A stretch of DNA of 64,000 bases from Thalassospiraceae bacterium LMO-JJ14 (GTDB lineage Bacteria; Pseudomonadota; Alphaproteobacteria; Rhodospirillales; Casp-alpha2), in the NCBI GenBank assembly GCA_021555105.2, contig CP134604.1:1364001-1428000 (forward strand), in the 5' to 3' direction. Numbering within the stretch: the stretch's first letter is position 1; the number at the start of each line of letters is the position of its first letter. Position numbers and translations under genes: made by a program. Positions 1 through 8,525 of this stretch are shown one piece after another. The notes under the pieces were generated by a model that worked only from the letters and a program-made list of their open reading frames with translations, had not been told where the DNA came from and ran no database searches.

Positions 1-903
1 AGCCTCACGGGTTTGCCGCTGAACCATGAAGCCTTCGACGTGCCGGTCAACGACAGGTTCCTGCATACCGGCTGCCCGCACTACTATCGGTTCGGAAACG
101 AAGGCGAGAGCGAGGAAGAGTTCGCCACGCGGCGCGCCGACGAGTTGCGCCGGATGATCGAGGACGAAGGCCCCGATACCATCGCCGCTTTCATTGCCGA
201 GCCGGTCATGGGCGCCGGCGGCGTGCTGGTGCCGCCTGCGACCTACTGGGAAAAGATCAGCGCCGTTCTGAAAGATTACGACATTCTGTTCGTCGCGGAC
301 GAGGTTATCAACGGGTTCGGCCGGACCGGAAAACTGTTTGCCTGTGAACACTACGGGCTCGAGCCCGACGTCATGGTGTTCTCGAAACAACTGACGTCAT
401 CCTACCAGCCGCTCGCGGCAATTGTGATGAGCAACGCGCTATACCAGGGCATTGCCGACAATACGGCGCGCATCGGTGGCCTCGGCCACGGGTTCACCGG
501 TAGCGGACATCCGGTGGCGACGGCCGTTGCACTTGAAAACCTACGGATCATGGAGGAGCGCGAGCTTGTCGATCATGCTGCGCGGATGTCGCCGATCCTG
601 CTCAATGGCTTAAGGAGATTCGAGGATCATCCCCTAGTCGGCGAAGTTCGCGGCATCGGCATGATCGCCGCCGTCGAACTGGTCGCTGACAAGGCAACGA
701 AAGAGAGCTTTTCCCCGCCGGGCAAGGTCGGCGGTGCATTTTTCGAACGCGCACATCATCACGGCCTGATCATCCGCAACATTCAGGACAGCATCGCATT
801 GTGTCCGCCGCTGATCATCGAGGAAGACCAGATCGAGGAACTGCTACACCGCTTTGAGGCCACCCTCGATGACATCACTGTCTGGGCCGCAGATAACATG
901 TGA
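1..903 (+). CDS. Class III aminotransferase, 3' part
   Basis: PLP-dependent fold-type I aminotransferase of the omega-amino-acid:pyruvate/class III family, which moves an amino group from an amine or omega-amino acid to a keto acid in the cytoplasm. The frame is open from base 1, so the start lies outside the window and only about 300 C-terminal residues are seen. Seen: the AEPVMGAGG segment near base 200, the PLP-ring aspartate in VADEVINGFGRTG (about 292-330), and the Schiff-base lysine in SKQLTSS (codon 385-387). The C-terminal small domain ends at the TGA at 901-903. It converges on the sulfatase gene. The substrate cannot be told from this fragment. Family call secure. Confidence 0.93.
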   Translation, partial: SLTGLPLNHEAFDVPVNDRFLHTGCPHYYRFGNEGESEEEFATRRADELRRMIEDEGPDTIAAFIAEPVMGAGGVLVPPATYWEKISAVLKDYDILFVADEVINGFGRTGKLFACEHYGLEPDVMVFSKQLTSSYQPLAAIVMSNALYQGIADNTARIGGLGHGFTGSGHPVATAVALENLRIMEERELVDHAARMSPILLNGLRRFEDHPLVGEVRGIGMIAAVELVADKATKESFSPPGKVGGAFFERAHHHGLIIRNIQDSIALCPPLIIEEDQIEELLHRFEATLDDITVWAADNM

Positions 904-1018
904 GCCGGGTACCGGTTTATTACTGCTAGACACAACCCTGGCAGACTAAAGGGCGGCCCCGGAAGATTACGGTGCTGCCCTTTCTTTGTCGGGATATTTC
1001 TGTTTGTCCCTCGATCAG

Positions 1019-2560
1019 TCAGAACATGCCGACGATCGGCAGAGGTTCGGGCCGGATATCATCCGGCCGTGTGGCGCGCACCTTTTCCATCTCTTCGCGA
1101 AGCGACGCCGACTTTGCATCGTAGAAAAGATTGTTCATTTCATAGGGGTCGTTCTTGAGGTCATACAACTCGCCGTCGCCGCTCGTGAGCTCGATGGTAT
1201 AACGGTAGCGCTCGGTAACCACGGTTCTGAGATCAAGATCGACACCGCACCGCGAGGCATCCAGCCCCCATTCCACGTGCGCCATATTGCGCATCGCCGA
1301 GACGCCGCCGCCTAGAGCGGGCATCAGGGACTGACCGTGATAGCCGTCGAACGTGCCGCCGCCGATATCGACCAGCGTCGGCGCCAGGTCGACGGTCGAC
1401 ACCACGTTGTTGACGACCTTGCCCTGATCGATGCCGGGCCCGGCAGCAATCATGCCGACCCGGATCAGGCTGTCATAGAACATCGGCCCCTTGAACAGCA
1501 GCCCGTGGTCGCCGAGAAACTCGCCGTGGTCGGAGGTCATGACGACGATCGTATCGTCGATGATACCCTTCTCGGTCAAAGCCTGCATGATGCGCCCCAC
1601 GTTATGGTCGACGAGCGAGATCATGCCGAAATAATTCGCGGTAATATCCCGGATCTGGCGTTCCGTGAGTGTGCGTTGACGCGACAGCTTCTCGCGGACC
1701 GTGCGGAACTCATCCGTGGTTTTCGGGGTACGGGTCAGTGCCGCCTCGTGCCACCACGGTCGCCGGGACAGGTCGAGATCGTGGTGCTTCGGAATGTCCA
1801 CCTGGTTCGGATCGTACATCCGCCCGTAAGGGTCGGGTGCATCGAACTCATGGTGCGGGTCCGGGAACGATACCCAGAGCATGAACGGGTCGTCATTCTC
1901 GTCGTCGTGCCTGGCAATGAAATCGGTGGCCCGATCGCCGAGCCAGCTCGATGTATGGCAGGCCACGGGAAGATCGGAAACATGCGTTTGCTGTGCCCCG
2001 CTACGCGGCCGTTCGCCGCTGTGATACAGCGCATGTTTCTCTTTGCCGCGTCCGTCCGCGAATAGCCACTTCGTAAAGTGCAGGCCCTCGGGCGGTTCCC
2101 AGTCCGGCCACTTGACCGGACCGTCGATGAACAGTTCCAGATAGTCGAACCCCATGTAAGGGCCGAACCAGTCGTCGTAATACTTGTGCATGGTCTTGCG
2201 GCATTCCGGGCGGCCGGTCGCCTCGAACGTGAACTGCGTCGAAAAGTGCGCCTTGCCCATCAGCGCCGTCCTGTAACCCTGATCGGCGAGTTGCTGCGCG
2301 AACCCGCGCCCGATCATGTCGTCGGGCAAGTCGATGCCGTTGTCGCGCACCCCGTGCGTGAGCGGCAGCATACCGGTCAGGATCGATGCCCGAGCCGGTT
2401 GGCACAGCGGCCCCGGGCAATAACACCGCTCGAAGCGCGTGCCCCGCGCCGCCAGTGCATCCAGGTGCGGGGTTTTGATATCGCGCCGGGCAAAGGAATA
2501 GCAATCGGCACGATGCTGGTCGGTCGTGATCAGAAGAATATTGGGGCGGCGTTTTGGCAT
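1019..2560 (-). CDS. Type I sulfatase (arylsulfatase/choline-sulfatase-like)
   Basis: A 513-residue sulfatase of the alkaline-phosphatase superfamily, hydrolysing a sulfate ester. Seen: the formylglycine signature CQPAR (Cys53-Arg57) within a PLCQPARASILTG block, the N-terminal metal-site strand ILLITTDQHRAD, and the second metal cluster SDHGEFLGDHG. The first pair of the metal site is D-Q rather than D-D, as in many bacterial type I sulfatases. No signal peptide is visible: the protein starts MPKRRPNIL, so it should act in the cytoplasm. It lies 144 bases downstream of tctC on the same strand and is probably the last gene of that operon, which suggests the transporter imports an organosulfate. 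The substrate is unknown. An anaerobic or FGE-type maturation enzyme is not in the window. Confidence 0.93.
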   Translation of the reverse strand: MPKRRPNILLITTDQHRADCYSFARRDIKTPHLDALAARGTRFERCYCPGPLCQPARASILTGMLPLTHGVRDNGIDLPDDMIGRGFAQQLADQGYRTALMGKAHFSTQFTFEATGRPECRKTMHKYYDDWFGPYMGFDYLELFIDGPVKWPDWEPPEGLHFTKWLFADGRGKEKHALYHSGERPRSGAQQTHVSDLPVACHTSSWLGDRATDFIARHDDENDDPFMLWVSFPDPHHEFDAPDPYGRMYDPNQVDIPKHHDLDLSRRPWWHEAALTRTPKTTDEFRTVREKLSRQRTLTERQIRDITANYFGMISLVDHNVGRIMQALTEKGIIDDTIVVMTSDHGEFLGDHGLLFKGPMFYDSLIRVGMIAAGPGIDQGKVVNNVVSTVDLAPTLVDIGGGTFDGYHGQSLMPALGGGVSAMRNMAHVEWGLDASRCGVDLDLRTVVTERYRYTIELTSGDGELYDLKNDPYEMNNLFYDAKSASLREEMEKVRATRPDDIRPEPLPIVGMF

Positions 2561-2704
2561 GCGTCGTTCTTTCGGATGTTTGTTTTGTCTACTTGTTCTT
2601 GCGCCCTGTGAAAAGATTGATGGACGCTCCCGGATATTTGAGAGCGCCCATCAACTATGGACGGCGGCAGGGTCTGTAACCACCATCCCTTATCCATACT
2701 GCGA

Positions 2705-3667
2705 CTACTTGATGGAGCGGTATGCCTTGTCCTCGCTCTTCATGAACTCGCAGAATGACTTGCCGGGGATCCATACCGGATCGAAACCGAACTTGTCGCC
2801 AAAGTCCTTGAACGACTGACTTTGCGCGGCTCCACCGACGATTTCGATCGCTTTATCGATGACCGCGTCCGATGTGTCTTTATGCATATACACACCGCGG
2901 ATCATGCTGATTTCCTGGTCGATGCCGTGGTCCTTGAGCGTCGCCATGCCCTGCAGCGGGCCATGTTTGATGCTTTTCAGCGAGCCGCCGGCAACCAGCA
3001 CATTGGCGACGCCGGCCTTGACCTCTTCGAGCATCACGGGCGCGATCAGCACACCGGCATTGACCTGGTTGCCGATCAGCGCCTTTTTCAGCGGCGCACC
3101 GCCGTTAAAGGGAATGACCCGTACATCGATGCCGTATTTCTTGATCAGCAGATCTGCGGTTACATGATCGGGCGTGCCGAGCGCAGTCACACCAAGCGAC
3201 AGCTTGCCAGGCGCCGCCTTGGCGGCTTTTACGAAATCGCCGAAATTCTTGAAGCCTTGCTCCTTGTTGGCAATGATCCATGTCGGCGTCGCATAAACCC
3301 CGCCGACGCATTTATAGTCATCCATGCTGTAAGGAACGTTCTTGAAAACGATCGGCGCGGTGATGTCGGCGGAACCGTTCAGCACCATTGTATAGCCGTC
3401 GGGCTTGGCGTTCTTTACCGCCAGCATACCCGCCGTCCCGGACCCGCCGGTCACGTTTTCGACAAGGACGGCCTGACCGGAAATTTTTTCCATCTCCGTC
3501 GCCAGAGCACGGCCAACGGAATCGGTGCCGCCACCGGCGCGCCACGGCACGACGATGCGCAGTGTGTTGTCGGGATAAGCCGCAATTGCCTCGCCCGCCG
3601 CGCTGACGCATAGCGCACCGACAACGGCGGCCGACAGCACGCGTGTGAGTGTCTTCAGGTTTTTCAT
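2705..3667 (-). CDS. tctC: TctC-type periplasmic binding protein
   Basis: Extracytoplasmic substrate receptor of a tripartite tricarboxylate transporter (Bug family), 320 residues. Start chosen at 3667 (MKNLKTLTRV...) because it has AGGGAG eight bases upstream and directly opens a signal peptide, with cleavage near residue 29; the frame itself stays open further upstream. Mature protein begins YPDNTLRIVVPWRAGGGTD, the usual Bug-family ligand loop. The gene is two bases downstream of the tctA stop, so the three genes form a B-A-C operon, with the sulfatase following. Bug receptors bind many carboxylates, so the ligand cannot be assigned; the sulfatase neighbour suggests a sulfated acid (inference). 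Confidence 0.95.
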   Translation of the reverse strand: MKNLKTLTRVLSAAVVGALCVSAAGEAIAAYPDNTLRIVVPWRAGGGTDSVGRALATEMEKISGQAVLVENVTGGSGTAGMLAVKNAKPDGYTMVLNGSADITAPIVFKNVPYSMDDYKCVGGVYATPTWIIANKEQGFKNFGDFVKAAKAAPGKLSLGVTALGTPDHVTADLLIKKYGIDVRVIPFNGGAPLKKALIGNQVNAGVLIAPVMLEEVKAGVANVLVAGGSLKSIKHGPLQGMATLKDHGIDQEISMIRGVYMHKDTSDAVIDKAIEIVGGAAQSQSFKDFGDKFGFDPVWIPGKSFCEFMKSEDKAYRSIK

Positions 3668-3669
3668 GA

Positions 3670-5181
3670 TTATACTCCCTGTTCGAGTTTGGGTTTCGAG
3701 GTTGAACGCATTCTGCGGAAGCCCAGATAAAATTCCCTGATGACAAGGACTGAGATTCCGCCGAACATGATGGCCCTGGGCCACGTGGTCACGAACGTGG
3801 TCCAGTCGCCGGCCGAGTAGGCCAATCCGAGGCGAAGGTTGTATTCGATGATCGGCCCCAGGATCGCACCGAGGACGATGGTCACGACGGGGAATTTCCG
3901 GGCTTCGAAAAGATACCCGACGATGCCGCACGCAAGCGCGATATAGACCGGGAAGATATGGTTGTCCTCGGCGAAGGCGCCGATCACGGTAAATACGAGG
4001 ATGAATGGAAATATGGACGAACGGTCGCGTTTCAGGATCGCGATGAAGAAACGGATCGAGAGCAGCGCGACCACCAGCATGAAGATGTTGGCGTAAAACA
4101 ACGACGCGAGAATGCCGTATACGAAATCGGCGCTGGACGTCATCAGCGTCACACCCGGCTGCAGGCCATGCAGGATCATCGCGCCGAGCATGACCGCCGT
4201 CGATCCGTCGCCCGGAATGCCGAGGGTCAGCATCGGGATCATCGTGCCGCCTGTTGTTCCGTTGTTGGAACTTTCAGGCGCGAGGATTCCGTCCGGTTCG
4301 CCTTTGCCGAAATTTTCAGGGTTCTTGGACTGGCTGCGCACGGTGGCGTAGGCCATCCATACCGACCCGTCGGAACCGACACCCGGGATCGCGCCGACGA
4401 CGACACCGTAAAAAGTGCCGATCACCCATGCTCTCCAGCGCCGCATCATGTCGCCCAGCTGCGGCAAGGCCATGCCGACCTTCTCGCTGACGAGGCTGGA
4501 GCCGCGTCCGACCATGTCGATATCGGTCAGCACCACGGCAATACCAAAAAAACCGACGAGTACCGCCGAGAACGAAACCCCTGACGCCAGTATAGGATGA
4601 CCGAAGGAATAACGTTCGATTCCGTCCTGCACGTCGTATCCGACGCTGGCGATCATCAGCCCGATCAGGACCCCCATCATGCCGCGGATCATCGATGCAC
4701 GTGTGAAGGACGCCACCATCGTCAGACCGGCGATCGCCAGCAGCGCGATATCGGCGGGTTCCGAATGCAGCGCAACCGCCGAAATCAACGGGACGAAACT
4801 GACCGCCACGACCCAGCTGATCATGCCGCCCGCGAAAGACCCCATGGCCGAATAACCAAGCGCCAGACTCGCCTTGCCCTGTTGCGCCATCGGGAATCCA
4901 TCCAATGTTGTACACGCGGCTGCCGGCGTTCCGGGTGTGCGCAGCAGAATGGATGCGAAAGAGCCGCCCAGCTTGGTGCTGACGTAGATCCCCATGATGA
5001 TTTCGAATGCCGACAGAGGACTCATGGTGTAGGTAATCGGCAGCAAAACGATAATGGCCATCGGCGACGACAGACCTGGAAGCGCGCCGACAAGCAGTCC
5101 GAGAACGGTACCGGCCAGAATCAGCCCGAGGTGCGACGGGGCGCTAACCGTGACAAAAGCGTCAAGCAATCCTTCTATCAT
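3670..5181 (-). CDS. tctA: TctA large membrane subunit
   Basis: Large membrane component of the tripartite tricarboxylate transporter, 503 residues with about 12 hydrophobic segments. Family hallmarks are visible: the GLLVGALPGLSSPMAI segment near the N-terminus, and the second repeat GAIPGVGSDGSVWMAYA around residue 260 followed by GILAPESSNNGTTGG and GIPGDGSTAVMLGAM. It carries the ion-coupled translocation path. The start is at 5181, three bases after the tctB stop; the stop is two bases before tctC, so translation is probably coupled. Certain as to family. Confidence 0.96.
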   Translation of the reverse strand: MIEGLLDAFVTVSAPSHLGLILAGTVLGLLVGALPGLSSPMAIIVLLPITYTMSPLSAFEIIMGIYVSTKLGGSFASILLRTPGTPAAACTTLDGFPMAQQGKASLALGYSAMGSFAGGMISWVVAVSFVPLISAVALHSEPADIALLAIAGLTMVASFTRASMIRGMMGVLIGLMIASVGYDVQDGIERYSFGHPILASGVSFSAVLVGFFGIAVVLTDIDMVGRGSSLVSEKVGMALPQLGDMMRRWRAWVIGTFYGVVVGAIPGVGSDGSVWMAYATVRSQSKNPENFGKGEPDGILAPESSNNGTTGGTMIPMLTLGIPGDGSTAVMLGAMILHGLQPGVTLMTSSADFVYGILASLFYANIFMLVVALLSIRFFIAILKRDRSSIFPFILVFTVIGAFAEDNHIFPVYIALACGIVGYLFEARKFPVVTIVLGAILGPIIEYNLRLGLAYSAGDWTTFVTTWPRAIMFGGISVLVIREFYLGFRRMRSTSKPKLEQGV

Positions 5182-5184
5182 GGA

Positions 5185-5769
5185 TCAGACCCCCAGCGAC
5201 CTGAGTGCCGCACTGAGGGCCGGCGTAAGCGGATCCCACGTATGGCCGGTCAGCGGCATTTTGAGAAGATGGGCAAACAGCGTCCACAGCGCGAAACTGC
5301 CGACAATCGACACCAACAGGTTTTCCACCAGTTTTGTCCGTCCGAATACATAGAGCACAAAGAACAGGAACACTGGTGTCGCTATGGCAAAGCCGTACGC
5401 ATTCATTGCCTGCGAGTACACGATTAGCGCGGCAATCACCGCGATCCGGCGCAGGGTGGATATCTGGATGCCGAATAGTGTGGGATGAGGCGCTGCTGCT
5501 TCGAGTGCCTCTTCCTCGGCTTCGGCTACCGCTTCCTCGGCTGTCACTTCGTCAACGGGGATCGGTCCGCGGATAACGGTGATAGCCAAAAAGACCACTG
5601 CGAGCGCCATCAGCAGGCCGGAATAAATAAACGGAACCGTACGCCAGCTTACGCCCCCGGGACCTTCCGTCACCGGCGCGTCTGTTGGATTAACGAAAAC
5701 AAAGCCGACGATACCGATACCAAGGACGAACGTCCCGAGAAGAATTTCCTTGAACTTCTCACTCTGCAT
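5185..5769 (-). CDS. tctB: TctB small membrane subunit
   Basis: Small membrane subunit of the tripartite tricarboxylate transporter, 194 residues with four predicted helices: about 10-30, 45-65, 105-135 and 145-165. A glutamate/alanine-rich cytoplasmic loop (AEEAVAEAEEEALEAAA, about 78-93) separates the second and third. First gene of the tctBAC-sulfatase operon. The promoter region upstream carries the TTGTCGACAA core shared with the divergent GntR gene. The sequence is poorly conserved in this family, so the call rests on topology, length and position. Confidence 0.88.
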   Translation of the reverse strand: MQSEKFKEILLGTFVLGIGIVGFVFVNPTDAPVTEGPGGVSWRTVPFIYSGLLMALAVVFLAITVIRGPIPVDEVTAEEAVAEAEEEALEAAAPHPTLFGIQISTLRRIAVIAALIVYSQAMNAYGFAIATPVFLFFVLYVFGRTKLVENLLVSIVGSFALWTLFAHLLKMPLTGHTWDPLTPALSAALRSLGV

Positions 5770-6148
5770 TTTGCCCCCTGCTCGTCCCTCTGGGCCGACT
5801 CCCCTGTTGGAGTCGATGATGGCGTTTCGCCTTGATTATTGTCCGTCAACTATCACCATTTCAATCAAATTGTCGACAAAAAATTATCAAGTCTGTTAAT
5901 TTTAATGCTGAAGATCATCGATGAATATCATCCATCAACCAGCTTTAACCATGAGAAATATACTATAAAAAATTATAACTAATTGTAATAATTGATGTAT
6001 TAAGGGGTTTTTATCCGCCAATCAGAAGTGGGAACGCGTTTTGGCTAGCGAATAGAGAAGGCGATCATAATATATATATTGTCGACAATATGTCAGGTCT
6101 CTATGCTTTAGCGTACACGGGCGGCCGACACAGCCCGTCAGGGAGTAA
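5770..6148. promoter_or_regulatory. Divergent tctBAC/GntR control region
   Basis: A 379-base AT-rich region between divergent tctB and the GntR gene. It holds two copies of the 10-base palindrome TTGTCGACAA: one at 5870-5879, 101 bases upstream of tctB, and one at 6079-6088, extended to a perfect 16-base palindrome ATATTGTCGACAATAT at 6076-6091, 58 bases upstream of the regulator gene. Short palindromes of this kind are typical sites of FadR/FCD-type GntR proteins. I infer that the neighbouring regulator binds both and controls both directions. Transcription starts cannot be placed. Confidence 0.7.
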
Positions 6149-6841
6149 ATGGAAGGCCAAATGGGAATTAACCCGGCGGATAACCGCTCACCAACGCTAG
6201 TCGCGAAAATCGCCAAGAAACTCCGCACGGAGATTCTGGGTGGCGCGTTCATGCCGGGCGCCGCACTTCGCGAAATCCCGCTGGCCGAGAAATACGGAAC
6301 ATCACGGCAAACGATGCGCGAAGCGCTGCGCACGCTGGCTGATCACGGCCTGGTCGAACTGCATTCCCGGCGCGGCGCGGTCCTGCCAAAACTCACCGTG
6401 GCCCGCTCGCGCGAGATCTATACGTTGCGTTCCATTCTCGAGCCCTTCGCGTTGCGCACGGGGATGGTAGAGGGACGAATCAAAGAAATGGAACGGCTGA
6501 CAATTTTCGGGGCTTACGAGCACATGCGTAAATGCGCGGAGAACGGCAGTATCGCGGAACTGATCGAAGCCGACATGGCCTTTCATTGGGCGCTGTGTCA
6601 GCCGTGCGGCCATCAGATTCTGCTGGAATCGCTCGAACGCCTGCAGGCAGCCACGCAACTTTCGATGCTGCACATGAAGGTCTACGGTTCCGATGCGGAG
6701 GGCGAAGTGGAATCACATGCACCGATACTGCATGCCGTCAACATCCGTGATGCGGAGGGCGCCGCACAGGCCATGCATGACCACATCATCCGAAACGGCG
6801 AACGTCTTCTTATAAAGGTCGCCAATGGCCATGATGAATAA
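6149..6841 (+). CDS. GntR-family regulator, FCD type
   Basis: A 230-residue ligand-responsive transcription factor. Winged helix-turn-helix at about 20-80 (LREIPLAEKYGTSRQTMREALRTLADHGLVEL), followed by an all-helical FCD effector domain. The acidic and histidine residues that bind metal or carboxylate in FCD proteins are visible: AEADMAFHWALCQPCGH near 145-160 and ESHAPILHAV near 190-200, with the terminal HDHI. The start at 6149 has GGGAG five bases upstream; a second ATG at 6161 is possible. It is divergent from tctBAC-sulfatase and shares its operator core, so it probably senses the imported acid or a product of it. Confidence 0.93.
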   Translation: MEGQMGINPADNRSPTLVAKIAKKLRTEILGGAFMPGAALREIPLAEKYGTSRQTMREALRTLADHGLVELHSRRGAVLPKLTVARSREIYTLRSILEPFALRTGMVEGRIKEMERLTIFGAYEHMRKCAENGSIAELIEADMAFHWALCQPCGHQILLESLERLQAATQLSMLHMKVYGSDAEGEVESHAPILHAVNIRDAEGAAQAMHDHIIRNGERLLIKVANGHDE

Positions 6842-7368
6842 CACTGCGCAGGGTAAGGCTCATCCAACTCGTTAATCAGAGTGTTTCCCCTGAATTTTTT
6901 CGAACCTTCAGGCCTTCTCAGGTCAAGATATGGCGAAGCTGAATCGATGGTCGGGCCACGATCTGGAAGTGATTATAGGTGCCATATGGCATGTCTGCTT
7001 TGGATCATTTGCAGACTAACACCACACCTATGAATTCCGAACGTAATCGGTTTCACAGCGGACATCGATAAAAAGAAAGGGCCACTCGGAGAATATTCCG
7101 AGTGGCCCTTTCAATTACTCCGCCGTCTGCAAAGCAGACATGATCTTATCAGATACACAACTTGCAGCATCATGAAGAGTCTGCGAGGACAGATGAGCAT
7201 GCTTTTGGGTTACTTTCGCATCACTGTTCCACGTATGGATGATATGAATGTAGTGCACATCTGTCTCTTCATTGAGTGTTGTCCTGTCTTTATTCCCGGC
7301 TGGGACAAAAGCTTTATTGAATGCTCGCCAAATAGCAGGTCCGAATTTGAAAGGCAGTTAGGTGTTGA
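6842..7368. other. Long intergenic region with nested inverted repeats
   Basis: 527 bases between the ends of two convergent genes with no convincing coding frame. It contains a strong bidirectional terminator (listed separately), flanked by an inverted pair of 13 bases, CATGTCTGCTTTG at 6990-7002 and CAAAGCAGACATG at 7130-7142. Inside these are two self-complementary modules built on GTCTGC/GCAGAC: 6993-7016 (12-base spacer) and 7125-7139 (3-base spacer). The rest (7143-7368) shows nothing I can name. A small RNA, a protein-binding array or a decayed repeat element are all possible. Confidence 0.5.
7075..7112. terminator. Bidirectional rho-independent terminator
   Basis: A perfect 16-base-pair stem, left arm 7075-7090 and right arm 7097-7112, around a 6-base loop. 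The arms end in GAAA on one side and TTTC on the other, so a short T-rich tail follows in both directions. It lies between the convergent GntR and EamA genes but 230-260 bases from each stop codon. Confidence 0.85.
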
Positions 7369-8265
7369 TCAGTTTCGGTTGCGGCGCAAACGCCAAATCG
7401 ACTGCAGCATAACCGATGAAATCACGACGGCGCCGCCGACAAGCGTCATTTCGCTCGGTTGCTCATCTATCACGAGCCACACCCAAATAGGACCGAGAAC
7501 CGTTTCCAAAAGCAGAAGCAACGCGACCTCGGGCGCCGGAATGGTCCGCGGCCCAAGCGTAATCAGGCCGAAAGACAGCGGCATTATCACCAGCCCCAAC
7601 AGCACCATTAGCCCGAGCCGCGCGCCTTCCAGCTGAAGTGGTTCGGCTAACGGCATTGCGATCACCGCAGATATCAGCGCGCCGACAGCGGTCGCCGGGA
7701 TCATGTTCACATGTTTGTTGCGGCGGATAATGATGAATGTCACGGCAAGTGCGATCGCCGTGACCAACGCCAGCAGGTCGCCTAATGACGTGCCGGTGCG
7801 CACACCGTCGCCAACGACAATAGAAACACCAGTCATTGCCCCGGCGATTGCCAGCCATGTCGGCAGTGCGACACGCTCTTTAAGAACAATAATCGAGAGC
7901 AGTGCCGCGATCAGCGGCGTAGAAGCGAGGATTATAAGGACATTGGCGACCCGTGTGTGATCGACAGCCAGCACAAAAGTGATCGCGTTAATACTGTAGA
8001 TCAGTGCAACCGAGAAGCCGGCGAGGCCCAGCGCCTTGACCCCGGCCCACGCCTGCCCACGCACGGCCAATATGTAACAAACAGTCAGGCTTAACGACAT
8101 CAAAAGCCCTCGCCACAAGTTCATTGTCCAAGGGTCGATATCGATCAAACGTATTAACAAGGTGTCCGGGGTAAGTACCAGAACACCAAACAGGGTTAGA
8201 GCAAAACCACGGGCATGCTCCTTGGGGTCGGAGGCCGCTGGGATGTGTCCGCCGGGCAACGTCAT
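7369..8265 (-). CDS. EamA/DMT-family transporter
   Basis: Inner-membrane drug/metabolite transporter, 298 residues with ten hydrophobic segments arranged as two EamA repeats: about 20-150 and 160-290. Seen: the conserved start-of-repeat pattern LWRGLLMSLSLT in the first half and ILASTPLIAALLSIIVLKERV at the end of it, with the matching LLLLETVLGPIWVWLVIDEQPS in the second. Probably an exporter of an amino acid or related metabolite; substrate unknown. It is divergent from the broken TetR gene, which would be its natural regulator. Stop at 7369; start at 8265. Confidence 0.9.
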   Translation of the reverse strand: MTLPGGHIPAASDPKEHARGFALTLFGVLVLTPDTLLIRLIDIDPWTMNLWRGLLMSLSLTVCYILAVRGQAWAGVKALGLAGFSVALIYSINAITFVLAVDHTRVANVLIILASTPLIAALLSIIVLKERVALPTWLAIAGAMTGVSIVVGDGVRTGTSLGDLLALVTAIALAVTFIIIRRNKHVNMIPATAVGALISAVIAMPLAEPLQLEGARLGLMVLLGLVIMPLSFGLITLGPRTIPAPEVALLLLLETVLGPIWVWLVIDEQPSEMTLVGGAVVISSVMLQSIWRLRRNRN

Positions 8266-8468
8266 ATTCGTCCTTCCTTTTGATTGCTCCTTGTTCTACT
8301 CCGTCACCACGATAGCGGTCACGACAAGCTTTTCGTTTAGCAACTTGAAGGTCATCCTTTTCGATATTTTTCATTCTTTCGCTTTCAGAAACCGGGCAGA
8401 CGAAACAATGACAAAAAGAAAACGCCCTGGCTATTTCCAGCTTTGGCAGTCTCATTAATAAGTTGAGA

Positions 8469-8502
8469 CAGGGATGGTTCATCCACTGACGAACCACCCC
8501 TG
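8469..8502. promoter_or_regulatory. 34-base dyad between EamA and TetR genes
   Basis: Inverted repeat with 12-base arms and one mismatch: CAGGGATGGTTC at 8469-8480 and GAACCACCCCTG at 8491-8502, separated by 10 bases. It ends 24 bases upstream of the TetR start and lies in the 260-base divergent region. This fits an operator for the TetR protein, but the arms could also form an RNA hairpin in the TetR leader. Inference from position only. Confidence 0.5.
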
Positions 8503-8525
8503 CCAAACGGATACGATTATCACCT

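Noticed and set aside
2078-2611. 177-codon open frame antisense to the sulfatase start
   Set aside because: It is fully explained by the sulfatase reading frame on the other strand.
7172-7636. 154-codon plus-strand open frame at the end of the EamA gene
   Set aside because: The last 90 codons are antisense to EamA, and the rest has no ribosome site or known motif.
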